Shown here: piece after piece, positions 7,541-16,085 of the stretch | How the letters are laid out: the number at the start of each line of letters is the position of its first letter | Position numbering within the stretch: position 1 is the first letter of the stretch | Source: Planctomycetota bacterium | GTDB lineage: Bacteria > Planctomycetota > Brocadiia > Brocadiales > Brocadiaceae | Direction: 5' to 3' | Assembly: GCA_030837315.1 (NCBI GenBank) | Contig: JAUPKS010000229.1 | Span: 1 to 32,716, forward strand | DNA: 32,716 bases | Translations under genes and position numbers: made by a program | The notes under the pieces: model-generated | What the model saw: the letters and a program-made list of their open reading frames with translations, nothing else | Told to the model about the DNA's origin: nothing | The model's database searches: none

Positions 7541-8395
7541 CTAGGTTGGATTGGATTTTTTCTGAGTTAATTGACCCAGAAGATCCCGCACCTTCTTCAT
7601 ATCCTCCCAGACCTTCGCCTTGTCATTAGAGTTTCTCAGGAGATAAGCGGGATGGTAGGTAACCATCATGGGGATGCTTTTGTAATCGTGGAATTTACCC
7701 CTTAACGTACCAACCGGGGCTTTCGTGTTAAGCAGTGTCTGGGCTGCAAAGGTGCCCAGGGCACACAAGACCTTTGGCTGAATCATCTCGATCTGTTTTA
7801 AGAGATAAGGCATGCACAGAGCAATTTCTTCGGGAAGTGGATTGCGGTTTTCCGGAGGACGGCACTTCAGGACATTGGCGATATAGACATCACTGCGATT
7901 CATACCAATAGCCTCGATAATTTTTGTGAGTAATTGACCTGCACGGCCAACGAAGGGTTCGCCTTGAAGGTCTTCGTCCCGACCTGGAGCCTCACCCACA
8001 AACATAAGGTTTGCCTTGGGATCGCCTATACCAAAAACAAGATTGGTTCGTGTCTTACCCAAGGGGCATTTGTGGCAGGCCAGCATTTCACGCCGCAGTT
8101 CTTCCAAAATTTGAGTCCTTCTTTCTTTCACACACGTTTGATTATCTAATGGTTTAGCTATAACATTGGTAGAACACCCGTTCGCCTCTACCTTCATCAT
8201 CTGAATTTGCTCGCCGACGGCAGGGGTTTCGAGAGGTTTATTTTCTGTAAGCGAGTTTGGCGAAGATGAACTTGCCGCCTTGTTCGGTTTAGAGAGCGTA
8301 ACGGTATGTATCCCAAATCCCTTTTCAATCTCAACCCGTGTTTTAACAGCACGAATTATAGATGCCAACTCTCTTTTTATTTCTTCCATGTGCAT
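7541..8395 (-). CDS. Uracil-DNA glycosylase, family 4 (iron-sulfur)
   Basis: Removes uracil from DNA as the first step of base excision repair. Using the ATG at 8395 (284 residues), the catalytic domain begins near residue 95. It has the water-activating motif GEAPGRDEDLQGEPFVGRAG (about 135-151), the second motif HPAYLLR (about 248-254), and four cysteines for a 4Fe-4S cluster at about 107, 110 (CHKC), 178 (KCRPPENRNP) and 194. The roughly 95 N-terminal residues are a poorly conserved, Ser/Asn/Lys-rich extension; many family-4 enzymes are nearer 200 residues. The start is uncertain: TTG at 8404, ATG 8395 and ATG 8389 are all in frame and none has a strong ribosome binding site. It is convergent with the radical SAM gene (51 bases between) and lies 93 bases downstream of the DHH phosphoesterase gene on the same strand. 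Confidence 0.9.
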   Translation of the reverse strand: MHMEEIKRELASIIRAVKTRVEIEKGFGIHTVTLSKPNKAASSSSPNSLTENKPLETPAVGEQIQMMKVEANGCSTNVIAKPLDNQTCVKERRTQILEELRREMLACHKCPLGKTRTNLVFGIGDPKANLMFVGEAPGRDEDLQGEPFVGRAGQLLTKIIEAIGMNRSDVYIANVLKCRPPENRNPLPEEIALCMPYLLKQIEMIQPKVLCALGTFAAQTLLNTKAPVGTLRGKFHDYKSIPMMVTYHPAYLLRNSNDKAKVWEDMKKVRDLLGQLTQKKSNPT

Positions 8396-8488
8396 GCCCA
8401 ACAACTAACAACCCTTCTGTCACAAAGAATCCAGGTTACACCCTTTCATACGAAAGTTTTTTTTGACAGTTTTTTAAACCAGAACGGC

Positions 8489-9484
8489 TCACCTATGCTG
8501 TAATAGCGCTTTTTCCAGTTCTCCAAGAATACGTTGCTGTACATCGGCGATACTACCTTGTATCTCACAGCCTGCTGCATATTTATGACCACCGCCTCCA
8601 AATATTTTAGCAATGGTATTCACATCAAATCCGTTTCTACTTCTCAAACTCACCTTCACCCAATTGGGCTTTGTCATCTCGCGGAACAACACACCAATAG
8701 TCACGCCATCGATTGATACAGGGATATCGGCAAATTCCTGGGTATCAATAGCATCAACATGAGTTTTTTCCAACATTTCCTTAGTCAACCAAACTGTGGC
8801 AATCCTATTTCCCACGTGGAGCTTGATGGTATGAAGCACATGGGCATGCAGTTGGGTCAAATTAAAGGGGTTCGTATTGTAAACGTTTTTGGAAATTTCT
8901 GTATGCCTTGCCCCGCGCTCGATAAGAAAGGCAGCAGCCCTGAGCGCCTCAGGAGTGGTGTTGCTGTGGGTAAATCTCCCCGTATCCGTTACAATCGACA
9001 CATATAAAGCAGTGGCAATATCCGGGGTAATATCGACATTCGCCTCTTTAAGGAGCGCCAGAATAATTTCACCCGTGGCGCACACATCATCTGCCACCCA
9101 ATTGATATTGCCAAAATATTCATTCGAGATATGGTGATCAATGTTTATGATTATTGCATCCTTAGGGATGATTTCCTGTATTTTACCAAGTCGTTCAAGG
9201 GTGGGACTATCTAGTGTGAAAACAACCTCCGCGTGATCTTGAGAAACTTCAGGATAGATACACATCCCTGTATCGGGAATGATGAACTTATAAATTTGGG
9301 GAATTGGAGAATCGTTGACAATACAGACCGATTTTCCCATACCAGTGAGTGCATGATACAGGGCTATTTCGGACCCGATACCGTCCCCATCTGCCCGAAC
9401 ATGGGTGGTAATAAGAAACCGTTGATATTGTTTTATCCTGTTATAAATTTCATTTACCACTATTTTTATGGTGGTGTCTTTCAC
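8489..9484 (-). CDS. nrnA: DHH-family phosphoesterase, NrnA-like (nanoRNase/pAp phosphatase)
   Basis: A 331-residue cytoplasmic enzyme of the DHH/DHHA1 superfamily, expected to degrade 2-5 nucleotide RNAs and probably dephosphorylate pAp. Visible motifs in order are motif I THVRADGDGIGSE (metal ligands H28, D32, D34), D92 in TLDSPT, the DHH signature in NIDHHIS (about 114-120), D167 in VTDTGRF, and the C-terminal DHHA1 substrate-binding motif GGGGHKYAAG. I chose the GTG at 9484 because AGGAGT sits seven bases before it; the GTG at 9493 directly abuts that site and is less likely. In many bacteria nrnA lies by rbfA or truB; here it precedes the uracil-DNA glycosylase gene with which it may share a transcript. 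Confidence 0.88.
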   Translation of the reverse strand: MKDTTIKIVVNEIYNRIKQYQRFLITTHVRADGDGIGSEIALYHALTGMGKSVCIVNDSPIPQIYKFIIPDTGMCIYPEVSQDHAEVVFTLDSPTLERLGKIQEIIPKDAIIINIDHHISNEYFGNINWVADDVCATGEIILALLKEANVDITPDIATALYVSIVTDTGRFTHSNTTPEALRAAAFLIERGARHTEISKNVYNTNPFNLTQLHAHVLHTIKLHVGNRIATVWLTKEMLEKTHVDAIDTQEFADIPVSIDGVTIGVLFREMTKPNWVKVSLRSRNGFDVNTIAKIFGGGGHKYAAGCEIQGSIADVQQRILGELEKALLQHR

Positions 9485-9801
9485 AAATAACACTCCTAAC
9501 TGACCATTTTCCGCAAGTTTTTATCTGTCTCTCATCCAGTTTTCTAAAACAGGAAATGGATGGTAAATTAGTTGATGCCTGTTTGTGAAATGTTTCTTGG
9601 AGGGAGATGGTAATCACACGACAAGTTTCAACCACTAAGAAAAGGTGATTATAGGGAAAACTGTGCCCTTTGTCAAACCTTCTTTTCCCTTGCATTTTAT
9701 CTGTTGATACGTTAGGATGAAGTTTTAAAAGTTGTTCGTTTTTTCTCACATAGTACTATATAAAATATTCTAGAATATTGTTAAAAAAGGTGGGGGGGAA
9801 T
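9485..9801. other. Divergent intergenic stretch, 317 bases, with a possible nfnAB promoter
   Basis: The gap lies between the divergent phosphoesterase and nfnAB genes. On the plus strand TTGTTC (9732-9737) and TACTAT (9754-9759), 16 bases apart, are a weak promoter candidate, followed by an AT-rich run and the G-rich ribosome binding site (GGTGGGGGG, 9789-9797) of nfnAB. A 7-base inverted repeat AAACAGG/CCTGTTT (9547-9553 and 9578-9584) is seen with no known role. Minus-strand frames here look unlike protein. Confidence 0.4.
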
Positions 9802-12180
9802 ATGTTCAAGATTGTTGAAAAGGCAAAGATTGCAGAATCTACTTTTTTAATGAAGATTGAGGCGCCCATAGTTGCCAGCAAAAGAAAAGCTGGACAATTT
9901 GTTATGCTTCGTATAGACGAACCAGGTGAAAGAATACCATTAACGATCGCTGGTTCTGAGACAGTCCGTGGAACAATTACCATTATTTTCCAGGTCGCAG
10001 GAGACACGACCCGGCAGTTATCCACGTTAAATACTGGCGATTACCTCCTGGATATCGTTGGCCCACTGGGACATCCAACACATATTGAAAATTACGGAAC
10101 GGCCGTTTGCGTCGGCGGAGGTTTGGGTATTGCCCTCGTGATGCCAATTGTGCAAGCGCTCCATGATGCCGGCAACCATGTAATATCAATTATTAGTGCA
10201 AGAAACAAAGATCTCTTAATTTGTGAAAAAGAGATGGAAGCGTACAGCAAAGAGTTCTTAATAGCAACTGACGACGGTTCTAAAGGTATAAAGGGATTCC
10301 CTACACAGGTACTTCAGGATCTGATTAACAAAGGAAAAAAGATCGACATCGTGTTCGCCGTAGGACCTGTACCGCTTATGTCGGCTGTCAGCAAACTAAC
10401 AAAACCTTATAATATAAAAACGATTGTTAGCCTTAACCCAATCATGGTAGACGGAACCGGCATGTGTGGTTGTTGCAGGGTCTTAATAGATAACAAACCC
10501 AAGTTTGTTTGTGTGGACGGCCCTGAGTTTGATGGACATCTCGTAGATTATGAAAATTTAACCCAGCGTTTAAAAACATACATGAATAAGGAGCCCCGCA
10601 TACCTAGCGTAAGCAAAGACACTTCGTGCTGGAAACCCCCAGAGGATCGTGCAGGCATGGTACATAAACCAGAGGTCTCCATGCATGCAGCTGAAGGTCA
10701 TGCGGTTGTTGAACAATTAGCCACGGGACTTTCCGGTGTTGAAACAAGTGCAGGAAAATCCGGAGCAAGGAAAATGGGCGCTATCCCACGTCAAAAAATG
10801 CCGGAACAGGAACCTAAAAACAGGATAAAGAATTTTGAAGAAGTGCCTTATGGATACACAGCAGAAATGGCACGGCAGGAGGCATTACGATGTTTGCAGT
10901 GCAAGAAACCCCTTTGCTGCGACGGGTGTCCGGTCAGCATTGACATTCCTGGATTTATCAAACTCATTGCAGAAGGCGATTTTCTTGCAGCAGCACGGAA
11001 GATTAAGGAGACAAATGCCTTGCCAGCCGTTTGCGGACGGGTATGTCCACAGGAAGACCAATGCGAGAAGGCGTGCATTGTGGGCAAAAAGTTTAAACCT
11101 GTGGCAATCGGGAGCCTGGAACGTTTTGTTGCTGATTACGAACGAAACCAGGGTGCCGTAGAAATACCTAAGATACCAGGAAAGACTGGCTATAAGGTGG
11201 CGATTGTGGGTGCAGGGCCAGCAGGGCTTGCCTGCGCCGGAGAATTGATTAAGATGGGACATGATGTAACAATATTTGAGGCATTACATAAGGCCGGCGG
11301 AGTACTGGTTTACGGGATTCCGGAATTCAGACTACCTAAAGCTATTGTGCAATCTGAGGTTGAGTACCTTCGGAAATTAGGGGTCAAAGTTGAGCTCAAT
11401 GCCGTTATTGGAAAGGCACAGACTGTAGACGAATTATTACAAAACGGTTTCGATGCGGTCTTCGTTGGTACTGGCGCTGGATTGCCCATGTTTATGGGAA
11501 TTCCGGGAGAAAATCTCAACGGGGTATATTCCGCCAACGAATACCTCACGAGGGTCAATTTAATGAGGGCTTACAATCCCACATCTGCAACTCCCATTGC
11601 AATGCGAAAGAATGTGGCAGTGATTGGCGCAGGAAACGTCGCTATGGATTCGGCACGAACCGCATTACGTTTGGGCGCTGAAAATGTGTATGTCGTTTAC
11701 AGACGTTCCAGAGAAGAAATGCCTGCAAGAGTTGAAGAAATTCACCACGGAGAGGAAGAAGGGTTGCAGTTCAGGTTCCTGACGAATCCCATACGAATTC
11801 TAGGCGATGAAAAAGGTTGGGTTAAAGGCCTGGAGTGCGTACGCATGGAGCTAGGAGAACCCGACGAATCAGGAAGAAGACGCCCCATCCCGGTAAAAGG
11901 ATCGGAGTTCGTGATAGATGTCGAGTGTTTGATCATGTCCATTGGGAACGGTCCCAACCCTTTAGTTCAATCCACGACACCCGATTTACAGGTAAACAAA
12001 TGGGGCAACATTGTGGCGGATCTGGAGACGTGCAAGACAAACAAAGAGGGAGTTTTTGCAGGCGGTGATATTGTAACGGGAGCCGCAACAGTCATACTGG
12101 CTATGGGTGCAGGGAAAAAGGCAGCACAGGCAATCGACGCATATGTACGGTCCAACAAACCCGCAGCAGCACTGAATTGA
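9802..12180 (+). CDS. Fused NADH-dependent reduced ferredoxin:NADP+ oxidoreductase (NfnA-NfnB)
   Basis: A single 792-residue chain joining both subunits of the electron-bifurcating transhydrogenase, which reversibly couples NADH and reduced ferredoxin to the reduction of NADP+. Residues 1-265 are the NfnA half: a ferredoxin reductase-like FAD domain, an NAD-binding domain (VGGGLGIALV near 104) and the 2Fe-2S site D217-GTGM-C222-GC-C225 plus C237. An Asp plus three Cys is the unusual ligation reported for Nfn. Residues about 266-345 look like a poorly conserved linker. Residues about 346-792 are the NfnB/glutamate-synthase-beta-like half, with 4Fe-4S cysteines in CLQCKKPLCCDGCP (364-377) and CGRVCPQEDQCEKAC (411-425), FAD motif VGAGPAG (469-475), NADPH motif IGAGNVAMDSAR (608-619) and GGDIVTGA near the end. 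The start is the ATG after a G-rich ribosome site; an upstream TTG at 9778 would include it. thiS follows within six bases. Confidence 0.9.
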   Translation: MFKIVEKAKIAESTFLMKIEAPIVASKRKAGQFVMLRIDEPGERIPLTIAGSETVRGTITIIFQVAGDTTRQLSTLNTGDYLLDIVGPLGHPTHIENYGTAVCVGGGLGIALVMPIVQALHDAGNHVISIISARNKDLLICEKEMEAYSKEFLIATDDGSKGIKGFPTQVLQDLINKGKKIDIVFAVGPVPLMSAVSKLTKPYNIKTIVSLNPIMVDGTGMCGCCRVLIDNKPKFVCVDGPEFDGHLVDYENLTQRLKTYMNKEPRIPSVSKDTSCWKPPEDRAGMVHKPEVSMHAAEGHAVVEQLATGLSGVETSAGKSGARKMGAIPRQKMPEQEPKNRIKNFEEVPYGYTAEMARQEALRCLQCKKPLCCDGCPVSIDIPGFIKLIAEGDFLAAARKIKETNALPAVCGRVCPQEDQCEKACIVGKKFKPVAIGSLERFVADYERNQGAVEIPKIPGKTGYKVAIVGAGPAGLACAGELIKMGHDVTIFEALHKAGGVLVYGIPEFRLPKAIVQSEVEYLRKLGVKVELNAVIGKAQTVDELLQNGFDAVFVGTGAGLPMFMGIPGENLNGVYSANEYLTRVNLMRAYNPTSATPIAMRKNVAVIGAGNVAMDSARTALRLGAENVYVVYRRSREEMPARVEEIHHGEEEGLQFRFLTNPIRILGDEKGWVKGLECVRMELGEPDESGRRRPIPVKGSEFVIDVECLIMSIGNGPNPLVQSTTPDLQVNKWGNIVADLETCKTNKEGVFAGGDIVTGAATVILAMGAGKKAAQAIDAYVRSNKPAAALN

Positions 12181-12185
12181 AGCAA

Positions 12186-12386
12186 ATGAAAGTCATTCTA
12201 AACGGCGAATCAAAGGAATGCGTTGAAGGAATAACGATAGAAAATTTGCTTGATTTATATAAAATTGACAAGAATCGTGTTGCAGTGGAGCTGAATTTGC
12301 AAATTATTCCCAAGAAGGAACTTTCGACACTTGTACTCAGAGACACAGACTTATTGGAGGTCGTAACTTTTGTTGGCGGCGGATAA
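12186..12386 (+). CDS. thiS: Sulfur carrier protein ThiS
   Basis: A 66-residue ubiquitin-fold protein whose C-terminal glycine (ending FVGGG) is adenylated and turned into a thiocarboxylate, delivering sulfur to ThiG for the thiamine thiazole ring. Length, the opening [12 protein letters not shown] and the Gly-Gly tail are all typical. I prefer the ATG at 12186; a TTG at 12177 overlaps the nfnAB stop and is possible. The 3' end overlaps thiG by 17 bases, which implies translational coupling. No thiF or thiH is in the window, so the activating enzyme is encoded elsewhere. Confidence 0.9.
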   Translation: MKVILNGESKECVEGITIENLLDLYKIDKNRVAVELNLQIIPKKELSTLVLRDTDLLEVVTFVGGG

Positions 12387-13164
12387 GATCGAAAAAAGGA
12401 TAGAGGATACAAAGCTCAAGATCGGGAAGTATGAATTTACTTCCCGACTTTTTGTTGGTACCGGCAAATACCCTTCGATGGAGATAATGAAAGAGGCCTT
12501 ATCGGCCAGCGGGACAGAGGTCGTTACCGTTGCCGTACGAAGGGTAAAGATCAACGAGACAACATCGCTCTTAGATTATATTAACACAAAGAAATATAAG
12601 ATTTTGCCAAATACGGCGGGGTGCTTTTCTGCCGATGAAGCTATCAGGGTAGCTCGACTTGCACGGGAAGCTGGTATGTCCGATATGATCAAGCTGGAAG
12701 TGCTTGGTGATGAAAAAACGCTCTTGCCTGACCCGATTGAAACTCTGAAAGCAACTCAGGTTTTGGCTAAGGAGGGATTCACCGTCCTTGTGTATACTTC
12801 TGATGACCCTATTATCGCGAGAAAACTAGAAGATGCAGGCGCAACCTGTGTTATGCCGGCAGGCGCGCCGATTGGGTCTGGCCAGGGCATTTTAAACAAA
12901 AACAACCTACGGATCATCCTTGAATCAGCCAAGGTTCCCATTATTGTCGATGCAGGTGTTGGCACGGCATCTGACGTTGCCATCGCCATGGAACTTGGCT
13001 GCGAAGGTGTGCTGCTAAATACGGGGATTGCACTTGCAAAAGACCCTGTCCAAATGGCAAGGGCAATGAAACTAGCATGTGAAGCGGGGCGGCTTGCATT
13101 CCTTTCTGGGCGTATTCCAAAAAGACTTTACGCAAAAGCCAGCAGTCCTGAAAAAGATTTCTGA
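12370..13164 (+). CDS. thiG: Thiazole synthase ThiG
   Basis: Forms the thiazole phosphate moiety of thiamine from 1-deoxy-D-xylulose 5-phosphate, dehydroglycine and ThiS-thiocarboxylate; cytoplasmic TIM barrel. The 264-residue product has the conserved [10 protein letters not shown] segment (25-34), the Schiff-base lysine K108 in MIKLEVLGD, the phosphate-binding stretches [11 protein letters not shown] (163-173) and [10 protein letters not shown] (193-202), and [12 protein letters not shown]. No ATG fits the family N-terminus; a TTG at 12370 (with a second TTG at 12373) lies nine bases after GGAGG (12356-12360), so a TTG start inside the end of thiS is likely. Its substrate is made by Dxs, encoded in the minus-strand block of this window. 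Confidence 0.93.
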   Translation: MLAADKIEKRIEDTKLKIGKYEFTSRLFVGTGKYPSMEIMKEALSASGTEVVTVAVRRVKINETTSLLDYINTKKYKILPNTAGCFSADEAIRVARLAREAGMSDMIKLEVLGDEKTLLPDPIETLKATQVLAKEGFTVLVYTSDDPIIARKLEDAGATCVMPAGAPIGSGQGILNKNNLRIILESAKVPIIVDAGVGTASDVAIAMELGCEGVLLNTGIALAKDPVQMARAMKLACEAGRLAFLSGRIPKRLYAKASSPEKDF

Positions 13165-13267
13165 ACATTATTTTTCCTACCCATGTAAATTTTTACCATA
13201 GAATTTTGGGAAAAAGTTTTCTTCCGTTTTACTCCACTTTTTAAAATAAGGACGTTCTCAACTCATT

Positions 13268-14044
13268 ATGCTTGCTAAAAGAATTATACCCTGTCTGGAC
13301 GTTAAGGATGGGCGTGTCGTTAAAGGAACTAATTTTTTAAATTTAAAAGATGCAGGGGATCCCGTAGAAATAGCTGCTTTGTATGATAAGGCAGGTGCCG
13401 ATGAATTAACCTTTCTAGACATTACGGCATCCCATGAAAACAGAAACATCATTCTTGACGTCGTAAAAAAGACCGCAGAACAAGTATTTATGCCGTTAAC
13501 CGTTGGCGGAGGCATTCGTAGTATTGACGACATCCGTCGATTGCTCACTGCAGGGGCAGACAAGGTTTCCATCAACACAGCAGCAGTTAAAGAACCAGAG
13601 TTTATCAAAAAGGCTTCCAAGCGATTTGGTAGCCAATGCATCGTGGTCGCAATCGACGCAAAAAAGGTACAAGGCAATTTTGAAACACCAAAATGGGAAG
13701 TTTACGTAAGCGGCGGCAGAACACCTACTGGACTAGATGCCGTTGCCTGGGCAAGAGCCGTAGAAAAAAAGGGCGCTGGTGAAATATTATTAACAAGCAT
13801 GGACTGTGATGGCACAAGGGATGGATTTGATATTGAATTAAACAAAACCGTATCGGAAGCAGTAAACATACCAATCATAGCATCCGGTGGGGCAGGCACA
13901 CGAGAACATTTTTACGATGTCTTTACGAGAGGAAAGGTAGATGCGGCACTGGCTGCCTCTATTTTCCATTATAGAACAATTTCCATACAAGAAGTGAAAG
14001 AGTATTTAATGAAAAAAGGCATTAACATGAGAATCATTAGATAG
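13268..14044 (+). CDS. hisF: Imidazole glycerol phosphate synthase, cyclase subunit HisF
   Basis: With HisH it converts PRFAR and glutamine-derived ammonia into imidazole glycerol phosphate and AICAR (histidine and purine pathways). The 258-residue length equals the usual family length. The catalytic aspartates are D11 ([15 protein letters not shown]) and D130 (VVAIDAKK). The phosphate-binding loops VGGGIRS (79-85), [11 protein letters not shown] and [11 protein letters not shown] are intact. No other his gene is adjacent, so it is dispersed from the rest of the pathway. It sits 103 bases after thiG and is followed by the separate dnaG promoter. Confidence 0.96.
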   Translation: MLAKRIIPCLDVKDGRVVKGTNFLNLKDAGDPVEIAALYDKAGADELTFLDITASHENRNIILDVVKKTAEQVFMPLTVGGGIRSIDDIRRLLTAGADKVSINTAAVKEPEFIKKASKRFGSQCIVVAIDAKKVQGNFETPKWEVYVSGGRTPTGLDAVAWARAVEKKGAGEILLTSMDCDGTRDGFDIELNKTVSEAVNIPIIASGGAGTREHFYDVFTRGKVDAALAASIFHYRTISIQEVKEYLMKKGINMRIIR

Positions 14045-14114
14045 TTACGTGCTTTTTTTACCACAAAATATTCCCATCTCAGTAGTATGTAGCAAATAAT
14101 TATCTCTCAATTTA

Positions 14115-14147
14115 TTGACATTATTCAAATTAATGATATAATTTGAA
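14115..14147 (+). promoter_or_regulatory. Perfect-consensus sigma-70 promoter for dnaG, with overlapping palindrome
   Basis: TTGACA (14115-14120) and TATAAT (14137-14142) are exact consensus hexamers 16 bases apart. They lie about 40-45 bases before the dnaG ATG, so the leader is short. The promoter overlaps a perfect 9-base inverted repeat, TTCAAATTA-ATGATA-TAATTTGAA (14124-14147), covering the spacer and the -10. A repressor bound there would block polymerase, so replication priming and sigma factor genes may be under control at this site. Confidence 0.8.
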
Positions 14148-14188
14148 GGTTTACATATTATCTTAGCTAATTTATCACTTCCAACTGA

Positions 14189-15982
14189 ATGGCAAATTTT
14201 ATCCCACAAGAAAAGCTTGCAGAGATACAACTTGCCTCAGATATTGTTCAAATCATATCAGAGTATGTAAACCTAAAGCAAAGCGGTAAAAACTTTCTTG
14301 GTTTATGCCCCTTTCATTCAGAAAAAACACCTTCCTTTACCGTAAATCCAGAAAAGAAACTTTTCAAGTGCTTTGGGTGTGGTGAAGGTGGAACTGTATT
14401 TCAGTTTTTAATGAAACAAGAAGGATTGGATTTCGTAGAGGCCGTAAAGCTATTAGCTTCCAAGTTACATATTGATCTTTCTCATTTAAACAATCAAAAG
14501 CAATCCCTCTCTCTGACAGAAAAGACTCGTTTAATAAATATAAACGATTTTTCTGCAAAATGTTATCATAAAATTTTGCAACATAGTGAACAAGGAAAGT
14601 TTGCAAGAGATTATTTGAGGAAAAGGCAGATAAATGATCAATCCATAAAAAATTTCTGTATTGGTTATGCTCCAGACAGTTGGAATACATTGATACGAGT
14701 GTGCAAAGAACGAAATATTCCCAGTAACCTATTAGAGAAAGCTGGTTTGGTCATACCAAAAAGAGATGGAAATACTTATTATGATCGTTTTCGCAATAGA
14801 TTGATGTTTCCTATCCTGGACACAAGAAAGCAGACTATTGGTTTTGGTGGAAGGGTATTAGACGATTCGCTTCCAAAATATCTAAACTCACCAGAAACCG
14901 TTCTTTTCAGCAAAAGCAATGTCATTTACGGGATTGATCAGGCAAAAAATTCAATTTTGAAACACCGCAAAGTCATACTCATGGAGGGATACACTGATGT
15001 AATCATGGCGCATCAGCATGGAATCGAGTGGGCGGTTGCCGTTATGGGTACGACTATATCAAAACAACACTTGCGGCTTTTAAGACAGTATTGTAATCAG
15101 GTGATACTGCTTTTGGATTCAGATATTGCTGGATGGAAGTCTTCCGATAGAAGTCTGGATATCTTTCTTGAAGAGGAGCTCGATGTAAAGATAGCTCAAT
15201 TACCCAAAGGGCATGACCCTTGCGACTTTCTCGTGGCAGAAGGCGGGGAAAAATTTTTAACCCATATTAACAATGCCATAGATTTCTTTAGTTTTAAGAT
15301 TGAAATGGCTGCATCAAAATGGGATATATCAACTATTACCGGAAAAGCCAATGCGATTGACGATATCCTTTCAACGGCAATGAAAATGCCTGATGTTATT
15401 AAGCGTAATTTACAAATCAAAAGGGTCGCCGAAGAAATGGCTATTGATGAGACTGCATTGCGGGCCCATCTTAAAAAATTCAACAAACAATCGCCTCTTA
15501 TGCAAAACAAACAAGACATCAAGCACCAATTAGATGCATCTTTCACGGCAGAGCGGGAACTTTTGTATTTGATGTTATCCTGCAATGATCTTATACCCAG
15601 AGTCGTAGAAGAAATAGGTTTGGAAGAATTTAGCAGTAGCGATCTGTTCAAGATTGCCGAAAAAGTGGTTGAATTATACCGCAAAAATACGGTGGTAAAA
15701 GAAGAAGATGTATTGCATATATTATATGACGTACCACTCAATAAAACGCTTATGGATATTGTAACAACAAAGGAATTTCAAAATATAACCAATCAGGGCG
15801 AGAGGCTAGAGGCATGCATTCATTTTTTTAAAAGACGAAATAGCAAAAAAGAACGGCACCAAGCAAAGGAAAAAACGTTAAAGACCATTAAGGTTGGCAG
15901 CAATGAAGAGGATATAATTGGATTGTTGGATGAATTTCATAGAAAAAGCAAAAATCTCCATATCCTGAAAAATAAAGCCTAA
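14189..15982 (+). CDS. dnaG: DNA primase DnaG
   Basis: Synthesises RNA primers for the replication fork. The 597-residue product has the N-terminal CHC2 zinc finger (C40, H43, C61, C64 in LCPFHSEKTPSF and KCFGCGEGG), the primase core (about 115-250), and the TOPRIM domain with catalytic E266 (MEGYTDVIMAHQ) and the D310-S-D312 motif (LLLDSDIAGWKSSDRS). A divergent C-terminal region (about 430-597) would bind the DnaB helicase. The ATG at 14189 gives the normal start, though there is no visible Shine-Dalgarno sequence. dnaG-rpoD order recalls the rpsU-dnaG-rpoD macromolecular synthesis operon of other bacteria, here without rpsU; a consensus promoter stands directly before dnaG. Confidence 0.96.
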   Translation: MANFIPQEKLAEIQLASDIVQIISEYVNLKQSGKNFLGLCPFHSEKTPSFTVNPEKKLFKCFGCGEGGTVFQFLMKQEGLDFVEAVKLLASKLHIDLSHLNNQKQSLSLTEKTRLININDFSAKCYHKILQHSEQGKFARDYLRKRQINDQSIKNFCIGYAPDSWNTLIRVCKERNIPSNLLEKAGLVIPKRDGNTYYDRFRNRLMFPILDTRKQTIGFGGRVLDDSLPKYLNSPETVLFSKSNVIYGIDQAKNSILKHRKVILMEGYTDVIMAHQHGIEWAVAVMGTTISKQHLRLLRQYCNQVILLLDSDIAGWKSSDRSLDIFLEEELDVKIAQLPKGHDPCDFLVAEGGEKFLTHINNAIDFFSFKIEMAASKWDISTITGKANAIDDILSTAMKMPDVIKRNLQIKRVAEEMAIDETALRAHLKKFNKQSPLMQNKQDIKHQLDASFTAERELLYLMLSCNDLIPRVVEEIGLEEFSSSDLFKIAEKVVELYRKNTVVKEEDVLHILYDVPLNKTLMDIVTTKEFQNITNQGERLEACIHFFKRRNSKKERHQAKEKTLKTIKVGSNEEDIIGLLDEFHRKSKNLHILKNKA

Positions 15983-16085
15983 CGCATCGCGCTGTCATAC
16001 GTAAGGCAGATTACGGCAGAACAGAAGTTAACTATTGATCATCTCCATTTACATAATTGACATTGTTGAGGAGGTCTATCTTTAG

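Noticed and set aside
9547-9584. AAACAGG/CCTGTTT inverted repeat as an nfnAB operator
   Set aside because: Only seven bases, about 150 bases from the likely promoter, and not symmetric around any signal.
9450-9749. 99-codon minus-strand frame overlapping the start of the phosphoesterase gene
   Set aside because: It conflicts with the well-supported nrnA-like start region and its translation has no recognisable pattern.
15196-15741. 181-codon frame antisense to dnaG
   Set aside because: Opposite strand of a confident primase gene; Ser/Leu/Ile-rich translation typical of antisense shadows.
16057-16082. TTGACA just before rpoD as a separate rpoD promoter
   Set aside because: The only -10-like hexamer (TATCTT) is 14 bases away and a start there would remove the rpoD ribosome site.
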